From Pagrus major (taxonomy: Eukaryota; Chordata; Actinopteri; Spariformes; Sparidae), in NCBI RefSeq assembly GCF_040436345.1, contig NC_133230.1, positions 19,912,197-19,976,196 on the forward strand: a stretch of DNA of 64,000 bases, written 5' to 3'. Below, piece after piece: positions 24,832 through 36,372 of this stretch. The translations under genes were made by a program, and so were the position numbers. Every line of letters begins with the position of its first letter. Position 1 is the stretch's first letter. The notes beneath the pieces are model-generated. The model was not told where the DNA came from, did no database searches, and worked only from the letters and a program-made list of their open reading frames with translations.

Positions 24832-27800
24832 TCATTTCTCCAGCTTCAGTTTGGCGAGCCTGAAGTCCTCCCTCACTTGCTGTAGCAGAGCAGGGCAGCA
24901 CACTACATCCACAGCTGTCATAGCCAGGGCTTTGGCTGTCCTCAGGGTGAACAACTGGGCCTTCTCAGCTCCTGGCACAAGAAAAAAAAAAGAAAAAAAA
25001 GCAGTCAGTAAATAGAAAACTAAACAGACAAACTAAGTGACCTGGAAAGAGGTGAGGGCTGAAAACGTTTGATGATCGTCTGATGCAACTCAGTTTCATT
25101 AGAACGAACAACATCTGTTCTCAATAGACGCATGCTGCCGTACCTGCTGCTTCGGTGTATTCCTCGGTGTGGTTAAACGCGTCTGTGCCGATATAGAAGA
25201 AAGGATGGATACCTGGCGTTTCGTATGATACGTTGCCAAAGTCTGTAGAGCCTGCCAGATAATTATAAAATCACTGTGATGATTATTCTTTGTTGGCTCA
25301 GTGAACAACAAAAAAAAACAATCTGCGGGGGGGGGGGGGGGATCACAGTCCTGGGGTTTTTGTGTTTTTTTGCACAATGTACAATTTTCCACTACCAGAG
25401 AAGTTGGCTGGCTGCTCTTGGAACTGAATCCCCAAAGCTTTTCCATTGTTTTCATACAGGTTTGCCAGTGAAGTGTTAGGCAGAATGTCGCAGTAGTCAT
25501 GGGTCGGGTAGCTTATATCCACCTAAAGGAAACACAATCATAAAATGTAAGCACACAACATAGAAAAAGATTGCTTTCACACAGTATACGGAGTTCTGTG
25601 CATGCTCTGTAAATTGAGGTAAACCTGCCTGAAGCAAGTGCAGACATAGGAGAGAAGCGGCCTGAAGACAACAGTGACTTACGCAACAGCAGCACGTCGC
25701 TCGGAGCATAATTATAGGAATATGTTATAAAGGGCAGTGTTACATAACAGCGGAGTCAACTTCAACATCAGGGATATAGTGTGTGTCCAGCCTGAGGGGG
25801 AACAAATGGAAGACAATGTTTTTTAGGTAAGCTCACTTGGCAGCCCGTGGCAACAGCAGCAGCCCTGAAGCAAGCCTCGGCTTTGGCCTTCAGGTCACAA
25901 AGATCCCGAATCTGCGGGGTGCGCATATAAAACTGTAACTCAGTGTAGGCAGGGATAATGTTGGGCTTCACCCCTCCGTGTTTGATGATGCCTGTAGAAG
26001 AGAACAAGAACACAAAGGAGGATAAGAGGGCGTGCATCCATAATGTTGTACAATTACACAATTTGTGTGGGTTTACGTGCCAAGGATGTGTTTTATTTCA
26101 GATTTCCAACAGAGAGATAAACATACCTCTGCCTTTGAAATGGGCCGTAGCCAGGATCCTAGAAGTACTGAGGTCATGTATAATCATCAAAATGATGTTA
26201 GATTAGAGGCTATAGGTGAAAATTAGGGTGGCTGTGGGACATTGAGGATACCGAGCTACAGGCCTGAGTCTATCGTGTGTTTGATCTGAAGGAAGGGTTA
26301 AATGAATGGCTGAATTGTCCTGTGCCATAGGCTAGTTTTAACAATTGGTCACTTTAATTTAACATTTTTGGGAATTTATACATTAAAACTTTTGAAAAAC
26401 CCAGAAAAAATACCAAGGACAAGACCTCAGCAGCTGACTTCTCATCGATGACGGTTTGAATATAAATGGACTTTGAGGCGAGTTGTTCAGAATGAACTTT
26501 GATCGCAGTTCCTGCCTCACCGTGAAGCCTCCACTCTGGTTTGAGCTGCTGTCTGAGAGCAGAGAGGTTGTTATAGGCCAGCACAGCAGCATCCAGCGCA
26601 TTCACTCCCTCCCAAGGGTACGCAGAAGCATGAGATGCCTTCCCATGGTACTTCACATTCACCCTATGAAGCATCAACACAGCAGGTTAACAGATAAATG
26701 TAGTCAGTGGAGCTTGAAAGTTATGAATCCATATGAAAAGAAACTTGCTCAGTGAGCGCGACACAGGGCAGGAAGGACGCATCTTGCTGAGCTGGATGAG
26801 CCATGAAGACGAGGTCGACGTCGGCGAAGGCGCCGGCCTTGATGAGGTCGATCTTTCCTCCGATGTCCTCCTCTGCAGGAGTTCCCAGAACAGTTATCTG
26901 GTTTAGAAAGTGTTTAATACAGTCATTTTCATGTGTTGGACTCTGAATCTCATCACTATGACTTTTAATTAAATGATTTACATAATATCTCATCATTATA
27001 AACTGTTCATTATTATTTTTTGACTTATTAATTATGACTAACCATGCAAGTTTTCATCTCATTTTTTTATGGCAGAAATTAGCTTCCATAAATTTAGTTT
27101 CCTGCCAAACTTTGAGGAATATAACACACATTTGTCTGTAATGTCTAATAATTTGTTTAGAAAAGCAATCTGGTAGTACAATAAAAAAGATGTATTAAAA
27201 TATATATAATATCTGCATTTCTTTTAACAACGTTTCATCAGCACAGCTTGTTATCAGGTCATCTGTGTAATTAAATATTTATGCAGCCTATGGTAGTGAT
27301 ATTAGTTAATTAAAAAAAACAATAGCCTACATTTATGCACAAGTTATCCATTTCTATTATTAAATAGGCTATAAAATAAAGATTGCAGGAGCAGCTTTTG
27401 TTGAGTCAGACTCAGAGGAGCTGACTGAAGCGTTTGTGGGGATTTTATTAAATCATCAGAACAGTGTGTTGTCTGTGTGAGTGTGACATGAGTCCCCGTG
27501 TTACCTTCACTGGGACAGGGAGCTCAGTGTGGTTTTGTAAAGCGGCTCTCAGCCCCACAGCGGCGGCAGCTCCCGCCTCCGCAATCAGGTTGTGCCCGCA
27601 CGCGTGCCCGATACCCGGCAGCGCGTCGTACTCGCACAGGAAGCCCACGTTCAGAGCCGGCTCGCCCTCCCCGCCGCCGACAGGACCCCAGCTGGCCCTG
27701 AATGCGGTCGGTAGATTGTAGTGACTGTCCACCGTCCATGTCTGGCCCTGAGAGAAGAAGCGGACCAACCTGTCGTGCGCATGCGTCTCGTCGCCAGCGA

Positions 27801-27903
27801 GTTCGGGTCGTCTCCAGATGTCCCGACTCAGACTGTGCAGCTCCTCTTTGTGCGCGTCGACGCACAGCTGCACCGCGTCTTTCATCCGCTGTCGCTTGTC
27901 CAT
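24832..27903 (-). CDS. pm20d2: Peptidase M20 domain-containing protein 2 (beta-alanyl-dipeptidase)
   Basis: Seven coding exons (minus): 27903-27505, 26897-26749, 26663-26521, 25991-25837, 25522-25396, 25251-25144, 24971-24832, giving 406 aa (human 436). The M20 metal-binding core is GHACGHN (residues 99-105), preceded by [12 protein letters not shown]. Other family blocks follow: [51 protein letters not shown], the STDFGNVS block and [11 protein letters not shown]. Known role: cytosolic metallo-dipeptidase that removes beta-alanyl-lysine, beta-alanyl-ornithine and similar by-products of carnosine synthase. The second exon ends in GA with intron start GCAAGT, a GC-AG intron; only this donor keeps frame and family length. 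The first exon is GC- and CpG-rich. The gene converges on gabrr1 as in human. Candidate poly(A) signals lie in the TTTATT-rich tract at 24649-24673. Confidence 0.95.
25327..25341 (+). repeat. Homopolymer of 15 guanines in pm20d2 intron 5
   Basis: A plain poly-G run lies between pm20d2 exons 5 and 6; on the transcribed strand it is poly-C. It has no coding relevance. Confidence 0.9.
26898..27504 (-). other. pm20d2 intron 1
   Basis: A 607-bp AT-rich GT-AG intron sits between the CpG-rich first exon and the second exon. No embedded gene is seen. Confidence 0.7.
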
Positions 27904-28112
27904 GTGTATTTGGGGTTGCGCGAAGATGTACTGACAACATGAAGGTTTTTTTTTCTTTTCTTCTTCTTTTTTTTTTTTTTTTTTGCTTTATTGAACAGGA
28001 TCATTACAAACAACAAGTACTTGGCATAATACAGGAACACAACTCGGCATGTGCTGAGGAGGAGAAAATAAAGAGATAGCTACAAATAAAACAAACAAAA
28101 CCATTTAATTTC
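27904..28112 (-). promoter_or_regulatory. Likely 5' UTR/promoter of pm20d2
   Basis: This is the sequence immediately upstream of the pm20d2 ATG. High CpG content in exon 1 fades quickly here into a T-rich tract (27944-27984). No TATA box or recognised factor site is clear, so the label rests on position only. Confidence 0.35.
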
Positions 28113-28117
28113 ATATG

Positions 28118-28183
<66 letters not shown>

Positions 28184-28194
28184 TACATATATAC

Positions 28195-28262
<68 letters not shown>
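28113..28262. repeat. Long (TA)n microsatellite
   Basis: About 150 bp of almost pure TA is interrupted by a few CATATATA units. IYIYIY open frames on both strands are artefacts. The tract is perfectly self-complementary. Confidence 0.97.
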
Positions 28263-28263
<1 letters not shown>

Positions 28264-28274
28264 GGAAAAATGGA

Positions 28275-28406
28275 TGCTGTGGCTTTCAAGGTTTCTCCAC
28301 AATTATGAAGAGCTGAACTATTCAGAGTGATTTTTGTAAATGCTAGATGTCATTATTAATCACTTATAGCAGAAAACAGATAACTTTTCAAATTCCCCCC
28401 GGGACT
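28275..28406 (+). repeat. Copy 1 of an exact 132-bp duplication
   Basis: Positions 28275-28406 are identical base for base to 30679-30810, in the same orientation, 2,404 bp apart. The shared block begins TGCTGTGGCTTTCAAGG and ends CCCCCCGGGACT. The flanks differ at both ends. It has no coding content. Confidence 0.97.
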
Positions 28407-28639
28407 CAGGGTCTATTCATTTGTAGAATTGTGCACATTTCAGCAAATATTAAGTTCATACATGTCAGGGATTTATAATACATCCTAAACTATTAAATTA
28501 TTTAAAAAAGCATTGAAAATGGTCAATGATGTGGATATAAATCATCAGTCAGTGTCTTCAATCAATGTGCAACCACTCACTTCAGTTCAGAGGCCTGCCG
28601 AGGGGAAGTTAAACAGACACAAGTTAAAATGGCATGATC

Positions 28640-28900
28640 AGTACAAGTTAAAGATGCAGTATGTAAGAACTGACCACCTGTCGAATTCATACTTGAAAAC
28701 AAACAGGCGGCAGCATATCATCAGGACAACCGCTAACTGCTGCTAACTGTAGCTGCCGTTAGCTAGTTAGCTCGGTTAGCCTTTCATCTAGCGGTCCAGG
28801 ATAGGACAGCACAGGAGCTTTGGACTGGGACAGGCTGGGGCTAACTGGCTAGCATGCTAACCTCAGTAGATATCTCTGCAACACAGGCATCATAGCTTCC
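28640..28900. repeat. Dispersed fish repeat (GTTAGC-rich)
   Basis: The tract has the word AAAGATGCAGTATGTAAGAAC, comparable to AAAGGTGCACTATGTATAA at 49132, followed by many GCTAAC/GTTAGC words. It is probably an old MITE or SINE-like copy. Confidence 0.5.
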
Positions 28901-30678
28901 AAACTGTTATTTCTTCCCAGCCTGTTGATGATTTTAGTTAATTTTGAATTCTCACTGCACCTTTTAAGCAGAAAGCAGTTGGAAGTTTCCTGGAAATGTT
29001 GCGGAAACTTTCAATAAAATATGACACGTACTTCTCTTGACATTTTTTGCTCTGTGAAATAAAGTGTTGCCACACACTGCTTTCTTCCTCCTTAATGCAG
29101 TATGGTGAAAATTAGAAAACAGGGGGAAAGTATGTTAAGCTCCTAATTGAGCCTCTATGAAGCCGGGTCGCCATCTGCTGGCGTGAATCAGTCTCTCACG
29201 TTCTGTTTTGAAGCCTTCAACTACAAGACTTCAGTAAAGGTAAAGCTTCATAATCAGAGACAAACCCATCCATAATTTTGCATGATATGTCAAAATGATG
29301 CTCCTCCACTGGGATTTACTTTCATCAAGATAAAACATGTGATGTGCTGCAGTGAATGACAGTAAATGGAGGCTGGGACTGAAATCCTTTACCCATCAGT
29401 CTGTTAGCACACTAGAGGGACCCAGAGTGACACACTTTGGTAAAAGTCTCCCTTTGCACACAGTTCTGCATTTATTAAATCTGCAGTGGAAAATAAATCA
29501 GTATTCTGCTGCGTTTCATGTTCTATCTTAAACAGTTCAGCAAGCAGACAATGAATGGGCCTTTAAGAAGAAAACCTTGAATATTATCTAGGGGGTATTT
29601 TATTTATTTATTTTCTGTGCATTGCCTGTAGCTACTCAGATGACTGTACACATGCAGCAAGCAAACAAAGCTTTCCCTTGAACTGGGATCTGGCCCCGTA
29701 AAAACAAGGTCAATTAGCGCTGAATGAATAACTCTACAGCTGTCACACACCCAGCGAGTGTGTGTCTGTGTGTGTGTGAGAGAGAGCAGGTGTACATGTA
29801 TGTGTTTTCTGCTTGTATGTGAGTTGTAGGTTAATTGGGGGCGGTTGTCAGTCACAGGAGGAGACATGTTGAACAGCGCTCGGCAAGCTGACACCAAGGC
29901 TGCCTCCTGACATGGCCTGTCTGTCAGCTCACTCTACGCCCCGCCGATGACGCTGACACTCTCCATTGTGCATCAATTAAGTGACATCGAAGGGAGGCAG
30001 CCATGTGTCAAGTCATTGTCTTATTCAGGGATTTGCCCCCGAGAGCATGTGTTTAATTTCACATGATTACACATGTTTCTGGCCTCGTGCAGTGCTTCCA
30101 CAAACGAGGAACTTGAGGAGATTTTTGTGTGTGTGTGTGTGTGATTGTTCAAATAGTACATCAGTAAAACCCACACCAGCTCAGAGGAGGAACAGAAAAC
30201 AATTGCACTCTGACAAATGTAAAAGTGATTGCACCCACTGAGTGGACAAATAAAGCCTCTGTCTGCCCCCATGGCACATGAGGTAACAAGCGCTCAATAT
30301 TTCAAGCAGCGTGGATGTTTTAGGTTGAGCCACTAGGCATCACATCAAGCCGGAGTGATGCATGACTTATGATATATGCGAGAAGGCGTCACAACAGCAG
30401 GACGCCCCGAAGGAAGGCTAGCTTGACAGCTTCGATGAATTGATGTGCTCTTGATGACAGCATGTCTCTGAACCGGGAGATGTAACAAACGACAGACTTT
30501 GCTTGGGTGGTTGTTTGTGTGGTCACAGCCAAAGTGTGGGACACATACTAATGTGTTTGCGCCTCTACCTCAGCATCAATCTATGGAAGCACACATCTAA
30601 CAGTCGGATGAAATGTTAGTCATGATGACAAAAAAACATTTCTCATGATAAAACATTTGTGAGCATGTGCAGCAGTGT
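28901..30678. other. Intergenic, nothing supported
   Basis: No exon or RNA gene was recognised. Short GT microsatellites occur near 29758-29780 and 30128-30142. The open frames at 29604-29897 and 29981-30272 cover these repeats and match nothing. Confidence 0.5.
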
Positions 30679-30810
30679 TGCTGTGGCTTTCAAGGTTTCT
30701 CCACAATTATGAAGAGCTGAACTATTCAGAGTGATTTTTGTAAATGCTAGATGTCATTATTAATCACTTATAGCAGAAAACAGATAACTTTTCAAATTCC
30801 CCCCGGGACT
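30679..30810 (+). repeat. Copy 2 of the exact 132-bp duplication
   Basis: This is identical to 28275-28406. It is followed directly by AGAGCTAAAGCTAACAATTA, which resembles the end of the TAGAGCTGCAAC hAT-like family seen complete at 61765-62088. Confidence 0.97.
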
Positions 30811-32185
30811 AGAGCTAAAGCTAACAATTATTTTCATCGTCAATAAATCTGCTGATTATTTTCTTGATAAATAGATTCATTGTTTTGGTCTATTAATTGT
30901 CTGAAATGTGTTTTTTTACAGTTCATATCTTGTTAATCATCAGGAGGCCCCTCAGATTCATCTTACGTCAGTCGTCAGAATATTTTTTGGCAAAGTACAT
31001 TTCTGCAAAACCACACAAGTTTCTTTAGGTGCAATTTTATATAATATTTCCTATGTCACAACCCTGTGTTAATGCTGTGGTTGGGATTAAGACCAAAAAA
31101 CACTTGTTAAGGGGGAGAAAAGCATCACGGTTTCGTTTAAAATAATAGTTTTTGTAGCCACAAACACGGCTGGAAATTGTTGGATGGTGTCACACCAACA
31201 AATGTCGAAAAGTAGACTCTAACTGTGGTCACTGGCTTGGCAGCATGGCCTCCTGTAACTCCACCAACTTCACCTCCACCACCCGATGTGAAAGTCATGT
31301 GATAAACATGTAATGTGTGACATTACATGACATGTTTGGTTACATGTCAATATGGTACATAGTCTACAACAAGCACACATTTGGATGTATCTGTTGTTTG
31401 CAGAATCGTTATCTGCCAACATTTTGTCCTGGTGACTGGGCTGATTGTGTCCCATTGTGGGGGTTGGGAACCACTGTAGTAGCCAATTCACTACAAATCA
31501 AATAAACTTTACAACACAGTTACAGGCGTTGATTTATTAGGACAGTTTTTTTCTCAAAAACTGTCAAAAACAAAAAGTTTCACATTCCCTGTCAGCGCAA
31601 CAATTTCAGCTAATGGCTCACAGTGTTGGGCAATTTCACACTGTGTAACACAGCATTGATCTACTTTCAAAAGCACAAGAGAAAAACTGTTTTGCTCAAT
31701 ATTTCTAAAAATCAATCCAGAACACAGATATGTGGGATATGTTTTGATGTGCAGAAGAGTTTTGAACATGAGCAAAAAATCTGGCTGAGACACAAATGAG
31801 CTATTAACGTCCAGGGGTTTATAATGAATTAAAATAAAAGAGGACAGAGGAGTGAATCATGCCAACATGACTCAGAAGGGAAAACAATGAATGACATTAC
31901 ATTAATTAATTAATTAAATGAAGTGACAATGATCAAGCTGATCGAGAGGAGAAAAGCAAGACAGAATGCCTGAGAGCCTCACTGCGTTTCATTACACAAT
32001 GTAATGAATTGTCAACTTGCACCTGAATATAGCATTTCCCTTTCCATAACAAAAGACATTTCCACCATAAATAGATAGAGAGAAGGCAACACTTTGTGTA
32101 TAAAAATTCACCAAAATGCGGGAAATTAAGTTTTGTGTTCGAGGCTCAAAAAAACAAACAAGCAAACACCCTAGACCCTGGTGCT
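30811..32185. other. Intergenic with a decayed hAT-like fragment
   Basis: About 30811-30920 carries words typical of the TAGAGCTGCAAC element family (CAATTATTTTCATCGTCAATAAATCTG). The remainder is AT-rich with no supported gene. Confidence 0.5.
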
Positions 32186-32680
32186 TAAAGGATAAGTTCC
32201 CCCAAAAATCATTATCTTCTCATCCCACAAAACATTTCTGAAGATTCACGGTAAAATAATGTTGCAGCATTCTGCTAAATAACTGAAGTAGATGGGGACT
32301 TGTTTTAAAATGTGAAAAAAAAACAACTGAAAAATATATAAAATCGCTGCATGCAGCTCATCCGGCATGATCCAAGTCTACAGAATCCCCCGAGATCCAA
32401 AATTGATTTGAAAACACGATTTTATAACACTTTTATAGCGTTAATCTTCACTGTAGCCGCTGAGCTAAAAGCGTTAGCACACCCAATTTGAGGTGGGTCA
32501 GCACACTCGACAGCGCGAGAGTGTAAATAACATCTTTCCAAATCACTTTGGGATCTCGGGGCTTCCAGACATTTGGATCAAGCTGTTTTTTTACGTTCCA
32601 AAACGAGTCCCCATCTACTTCAAGGAGAATGCTGCCTCTCAGTGACTGAATAACATTTTTTATGGTGAACTTTTCCTTTA
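32186..32680. mobile_element. MITE-like element with TAAAGGAtAAGTTC ends
   Basis: The left end reads TAAAGGATAAGTTC and the right end in reverse TAAAGGAAAAGTTC. A second, inner inverted pair (GATGGGGACTTGTTTTAAAA near 32291 and CCAAAACGAGTCCCCATCT near 32598) makes the element largely palindromic. TA flanks both ends, fitting TA-target MITEs. It has no coding capacity. Confidence 0.85.
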
Positions 32681-34839
32681 TTATGTGTTTCTCTCCATTG
32701 TTGCAAAGAAAAAACTATGTCCTTGAGCCACCATTTTCTAAACCACGCTAGACATTTGAATATACTTTTATTTGAGCGTATTGAAGTGTTCATCTTATTT
32801 CTTCTCTCCTGGAATAAATGGACTTTCATATTAACCTTAACTCTACCAGCTTCCAACAGACAAATATGAGCCCTGACAAATTGTTGATGAGCCTGATTTT
32901 TTAAACATGAGGTTCCAGCTGACTGAAGGAAACTGACAACGTGTCAGTCGTGCTTGCTCTGTCCTGTCAGCATCACTATCAAACAAAAACGCACCCTTAG
33001 AGGAGACCCCCGGAAATCCAGTCGATATCACACACAGAAAGCTGCTCGGTAGTTGGAAAATATCACCAGCGGGCCTCAGAACTGTGAGTGTGCATGTGTG
33101 GGTGAATGTGCAACTTGACAGTCCCGTTTGTGTCATTAATGTCACATCAGTGCACACAGTGTGCTTCTGCGTTCTCCAAGCTGGAATACATTAACACCTC
33201 GGTTTATCAAGTCATCCTGCATCTTCAGGGGGTGGAGTGGGGGTGGGATTACACTGTACAGCATTTGTTCTTGTTTTTATGAGGAAACGTAGCTTCATCC
33301 TGGTGTCTAAATATTTTCTTTACACTGTCAGAGCTTAAATTAAAAAATGTTTATTACTGCTTCAACTCATTTGCAGTTAATAAAAACGTTCATATTTTCT
33401 GCTCCTAACACCCTTGTTAGAAAAAAAAAAATCCTCTGGCACACAGATAGTGGCACGTTTTCTCATCTCGGGTTGCAACACCCATTAAGTGTTTGTTTGT
33501 AATGGATAGAGGAAGAACTTGATAGTCTGCACAGGCAGGGGAAGCCATTATTGAAGGATATGGAAAAAGAGATCCAGACAGTCCGAAAACATCACAGCAG
33601 TTAGTGCAAAGTGAAGATGTCCCAGTATATACACAAACCTAGATTACTGTTTGAACAGAGCCCATTTTTCCTGTCTTTGGGTTATGGTTATATATTTTCT
33701 TGTCTGTCCACACAGCTGCCCTCGCTGCTTCAGAGGCAGCACTGCCGTAGCGGTGCCCTTTCTTTGTTTGACAGCGCTGAAAAGGCTGCTGTCTGCCTCA
33801 ATAACATCAGCCTTTGTGGGCAGTGTGGTGAACAGTGGGAGTACAAGTAGTCCCTCGAACCACAGAGGAAACCGCTATCAGCAGGGTGTGTGCAAAGTGG
33901 AGCTGAAGTGCAGATTTGAAAATGTGATCTGACTGAGTTGTTGTGCTGGATGGTCTTTTAGAATAAAAACAAATGCATCATGAGGGCATGGTGACAAAGG
34001 GTAAGTGAACTGAAGTGCTTAATTCCTCATTTAGGTTTGTAAAAGTTTAAATGACACCTCTTTTTACATCAGTAAGAGGAAGCTGTAGTTGAAAAGGGGG
34101 AGACTTGTTGAAAACCACTACTAAACCAAGGAGCAGTTGGCAGTTCAAAGGAGACTGCTTCTTAGCCTGTTTTTCATATGACCCACATGTATTGCATTTG
34201 CAAGGTTGATACTCTCCTCGGTTCACTATAAGCTTAATTTGTAGTCTTCAAAATGTATTTTGTGCGTTCCTGAGGGGCAGGATTAATTTCAGTTTTCTGC
34301 TCCACAGGAGGGAAAAAAAACGCCCCCCTCTCTTCTCTTCAGAGGATCCCCAGCGCTGATAATTGCCACGAGCAGAAAGCGTTTAAATAAAACATAGACT
34401 GTGGTGATGCCAGGCGACTGAGGGGCCAAGAGTCTGCAGAGATGACGCAGAGATCAAGTGGGAATCAGTGTTTGTCTCTAATAGTGAAAAGGCCACAGAC
34501 AACAACAAGAGAAATGTCAGTTTTTTCCAACGCTTTCAAAGGAGCAGGAGGGAAACTGCTTCGTCAGAACAGTAGATCTGCCCACGGTTATGTTTGACGA
34601 TGAAGCAAAACAGAGAGCTGATCAGAAACAGGTAGATAAAGAGGATCCTACTCATTAGGCAGTTTTTTTAATTAAAAATGAACTACTAAAACTTGGCCAG
34701 TGTCACCTACCATTATCAAAATTACAAAAATAAATGTCTTTGAGGCTTTAAATAGACTTCATTTGTATTATTATTGTCTGATTGTTTTGATAGAGTAAGA
34801 CTTACTGAAGAGTCATGCCAGAATGCTGGCGCAGTTGAG
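32681..34839. other. Intergenic, nothing supported
   Basis: No exon was recognised. Overlapping open frames at 32843-33157 (minus) and 33611-33932 (plus) have no family resemblance and no convincing splice context. Confidence 0.5.
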
Positions 34840-34985
34840 CTCATGCTAATACAGGCATGCTAACGTGCTCATGACACTGGTAACACACTCATTTTAGCAG
34901 GTAATGTTCACCATTTTAGGAATATCATCGTTTTTGCAGGTATTTGGTCAGAAACCTGGAAGAAAAGTAATTACAATGAACCAAA
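34840..34985 (+). repeat. Dispersed repeat related to 24165-24345
   Basis: The words CATGCTAATACAGGCATGCTAACGTGCTCATGAC and TTTTTGCAGGTATTTGGTCA (the latter shared with the copy near pm20d2) mark a common interspersed element. It is non-coding. Confidence 0.6.
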
Positions 34986-35851
34986 AACCCGTTAAAAACA
35001 CCCACTTATTTAAAACAAGGGAACCTGTCCAAAAATGCTAAATCATTTCCTGGTTTTAGGACTAACTTTTGTGGCCGTCTATTGCTGTCACTTTAAACCA
35101 GCAAATGTCAACCTCATGGTGGCGCTAGGCCGGGGGGGGGGGGGGACCTTGGCAATCCATTAAATAGTAATAAAGATATTTCAGTCTCGAATAGACAGAC
35201 AGCTACTGAGACTAAAGAGTGAAAAGAAGGAAAAGCTCTTAGAAATAATGACTTAAAAAGGTCAAGGTTGATCACACCATGCACGTCTTGTTTATCTAAA
35301 AGAAAAATATAAATTCAAAGTGTCTCTGGTGTCTTAATTCTGGAACCTAAATGGCATAATTTTCACCATATATATTATGTACATATTTCACCTTTAAAAA
35401 ATTATGCGTTCCCTCCGAGTATGCCTGAGCACTCTGTCTCCCAGCTCTTCACATTCTCGAGCCAGCTAACATGTCAGGGAGAAAGCTTGAGTGTTAATTG
35501 GAAGCTCTCCCACGGGAACTCGTAGGCGTCTTCCTTGTCCTCTGTGTTTATCTGCTAATGTGATTGCCACGGCTCTGTCGGATTCATAGCTCCTCCTGAA
35601 TAATGAATATACTTAATATTCCTTTCAGACTCCTGTGACCTGTTGTGCATGAATAATACTTAAGCGTTCAAAAAAAAATTAAACCCCAGCTGACACAACT
35701 GGATTCTTTGTACTACCACAGGCCCAGAGGTATGTTGTCTTTTGTGATGGTTGCCCTGTTGCAAGGTTAGCCTCAATGAAACCAGCTTTGATGCGTGTCC
35801 TCCTCTGACACTTAAAGTTGTATTAATGTTCTTGTATAATAAATCGTAGGC
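34986..35851. other. Intergenic, nothing supported; G14 run
   Basis: A run of 14 G lies at 35132-35145, just after ATGGTGGCGCTAG, a word common near fish interspersed repeats. No exon is recognised. Confidence 0.5.
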
Positions 35852-36372
35852 TAAAGGAACGGGTCAACATTGTGGTAAATGTGCTTATTTGCTTTCTTGC
35901 CAACAGTTGTGTGAGAAGATACAATTTGCATGTCTGCACAGTGGAGCCAGCAGCCGGTTAGCTTAGTTTTTAGCTGTTTCCCCATGTTTACAGTGTTTAT
36001 GCTAAGCTCATTCAACCAGTTACCATATAAATGTGAGACTATTGACTAGTGCTTGTGGCCGAACTACAGGCGTCCAACCAATCAGTGTCCTCTGAGGAAG
36101 TCATGGCAGCGAGAGACGGCACTGAAGGGAGTGATCTAGACGCTGGTGAGGTGATGATTGGGTGAAGTTAGCCCATGGTAGACGGTGATAGAGACAGTGA
36201 AAGGCAAGTATTTTTTTAGTGCCTGCCCACTTGGCCGCCTTTTGTCAAGTTATTTCATTTTACTTTTTTTATTTCTTCATTTTTTTTGGTATAAACAAGA
36301 TATAATGTTGATATAAGGCTGCTGACGTTAGCGATTAAGCATATCTTCCATAATGTCAACCTGTTCCTTTAA
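35852..36372. mobile_element. MITE-like element with TAAAGGAAC ends
   Basis: The left end reads TAAAGGAACGGGTCAACATT; the right end in reverse reads TTTAAAGGAACAGGTTGACATT, an inverted repeat of about 20 bp. TA borders both ends. The interior has CCGGTTAGCTTAG and GTGTTTATGCTAAGCT, as in the element at 22302-22683, so both belong to one broad family. No transposase is present. Confidence 0.85.

Noticed and set aside
27498-27942. Several overlapping frames on both strands across pm20d2 exon 1
   Set aside because: They are shadows of a CpG-rich coding exon; only the minus frame starting at 27903 matches the M20 family.
28080-28330. Frames of IYIYIY repeats on both strands
   Set aside because: Direct translation of the TA microsatellite.
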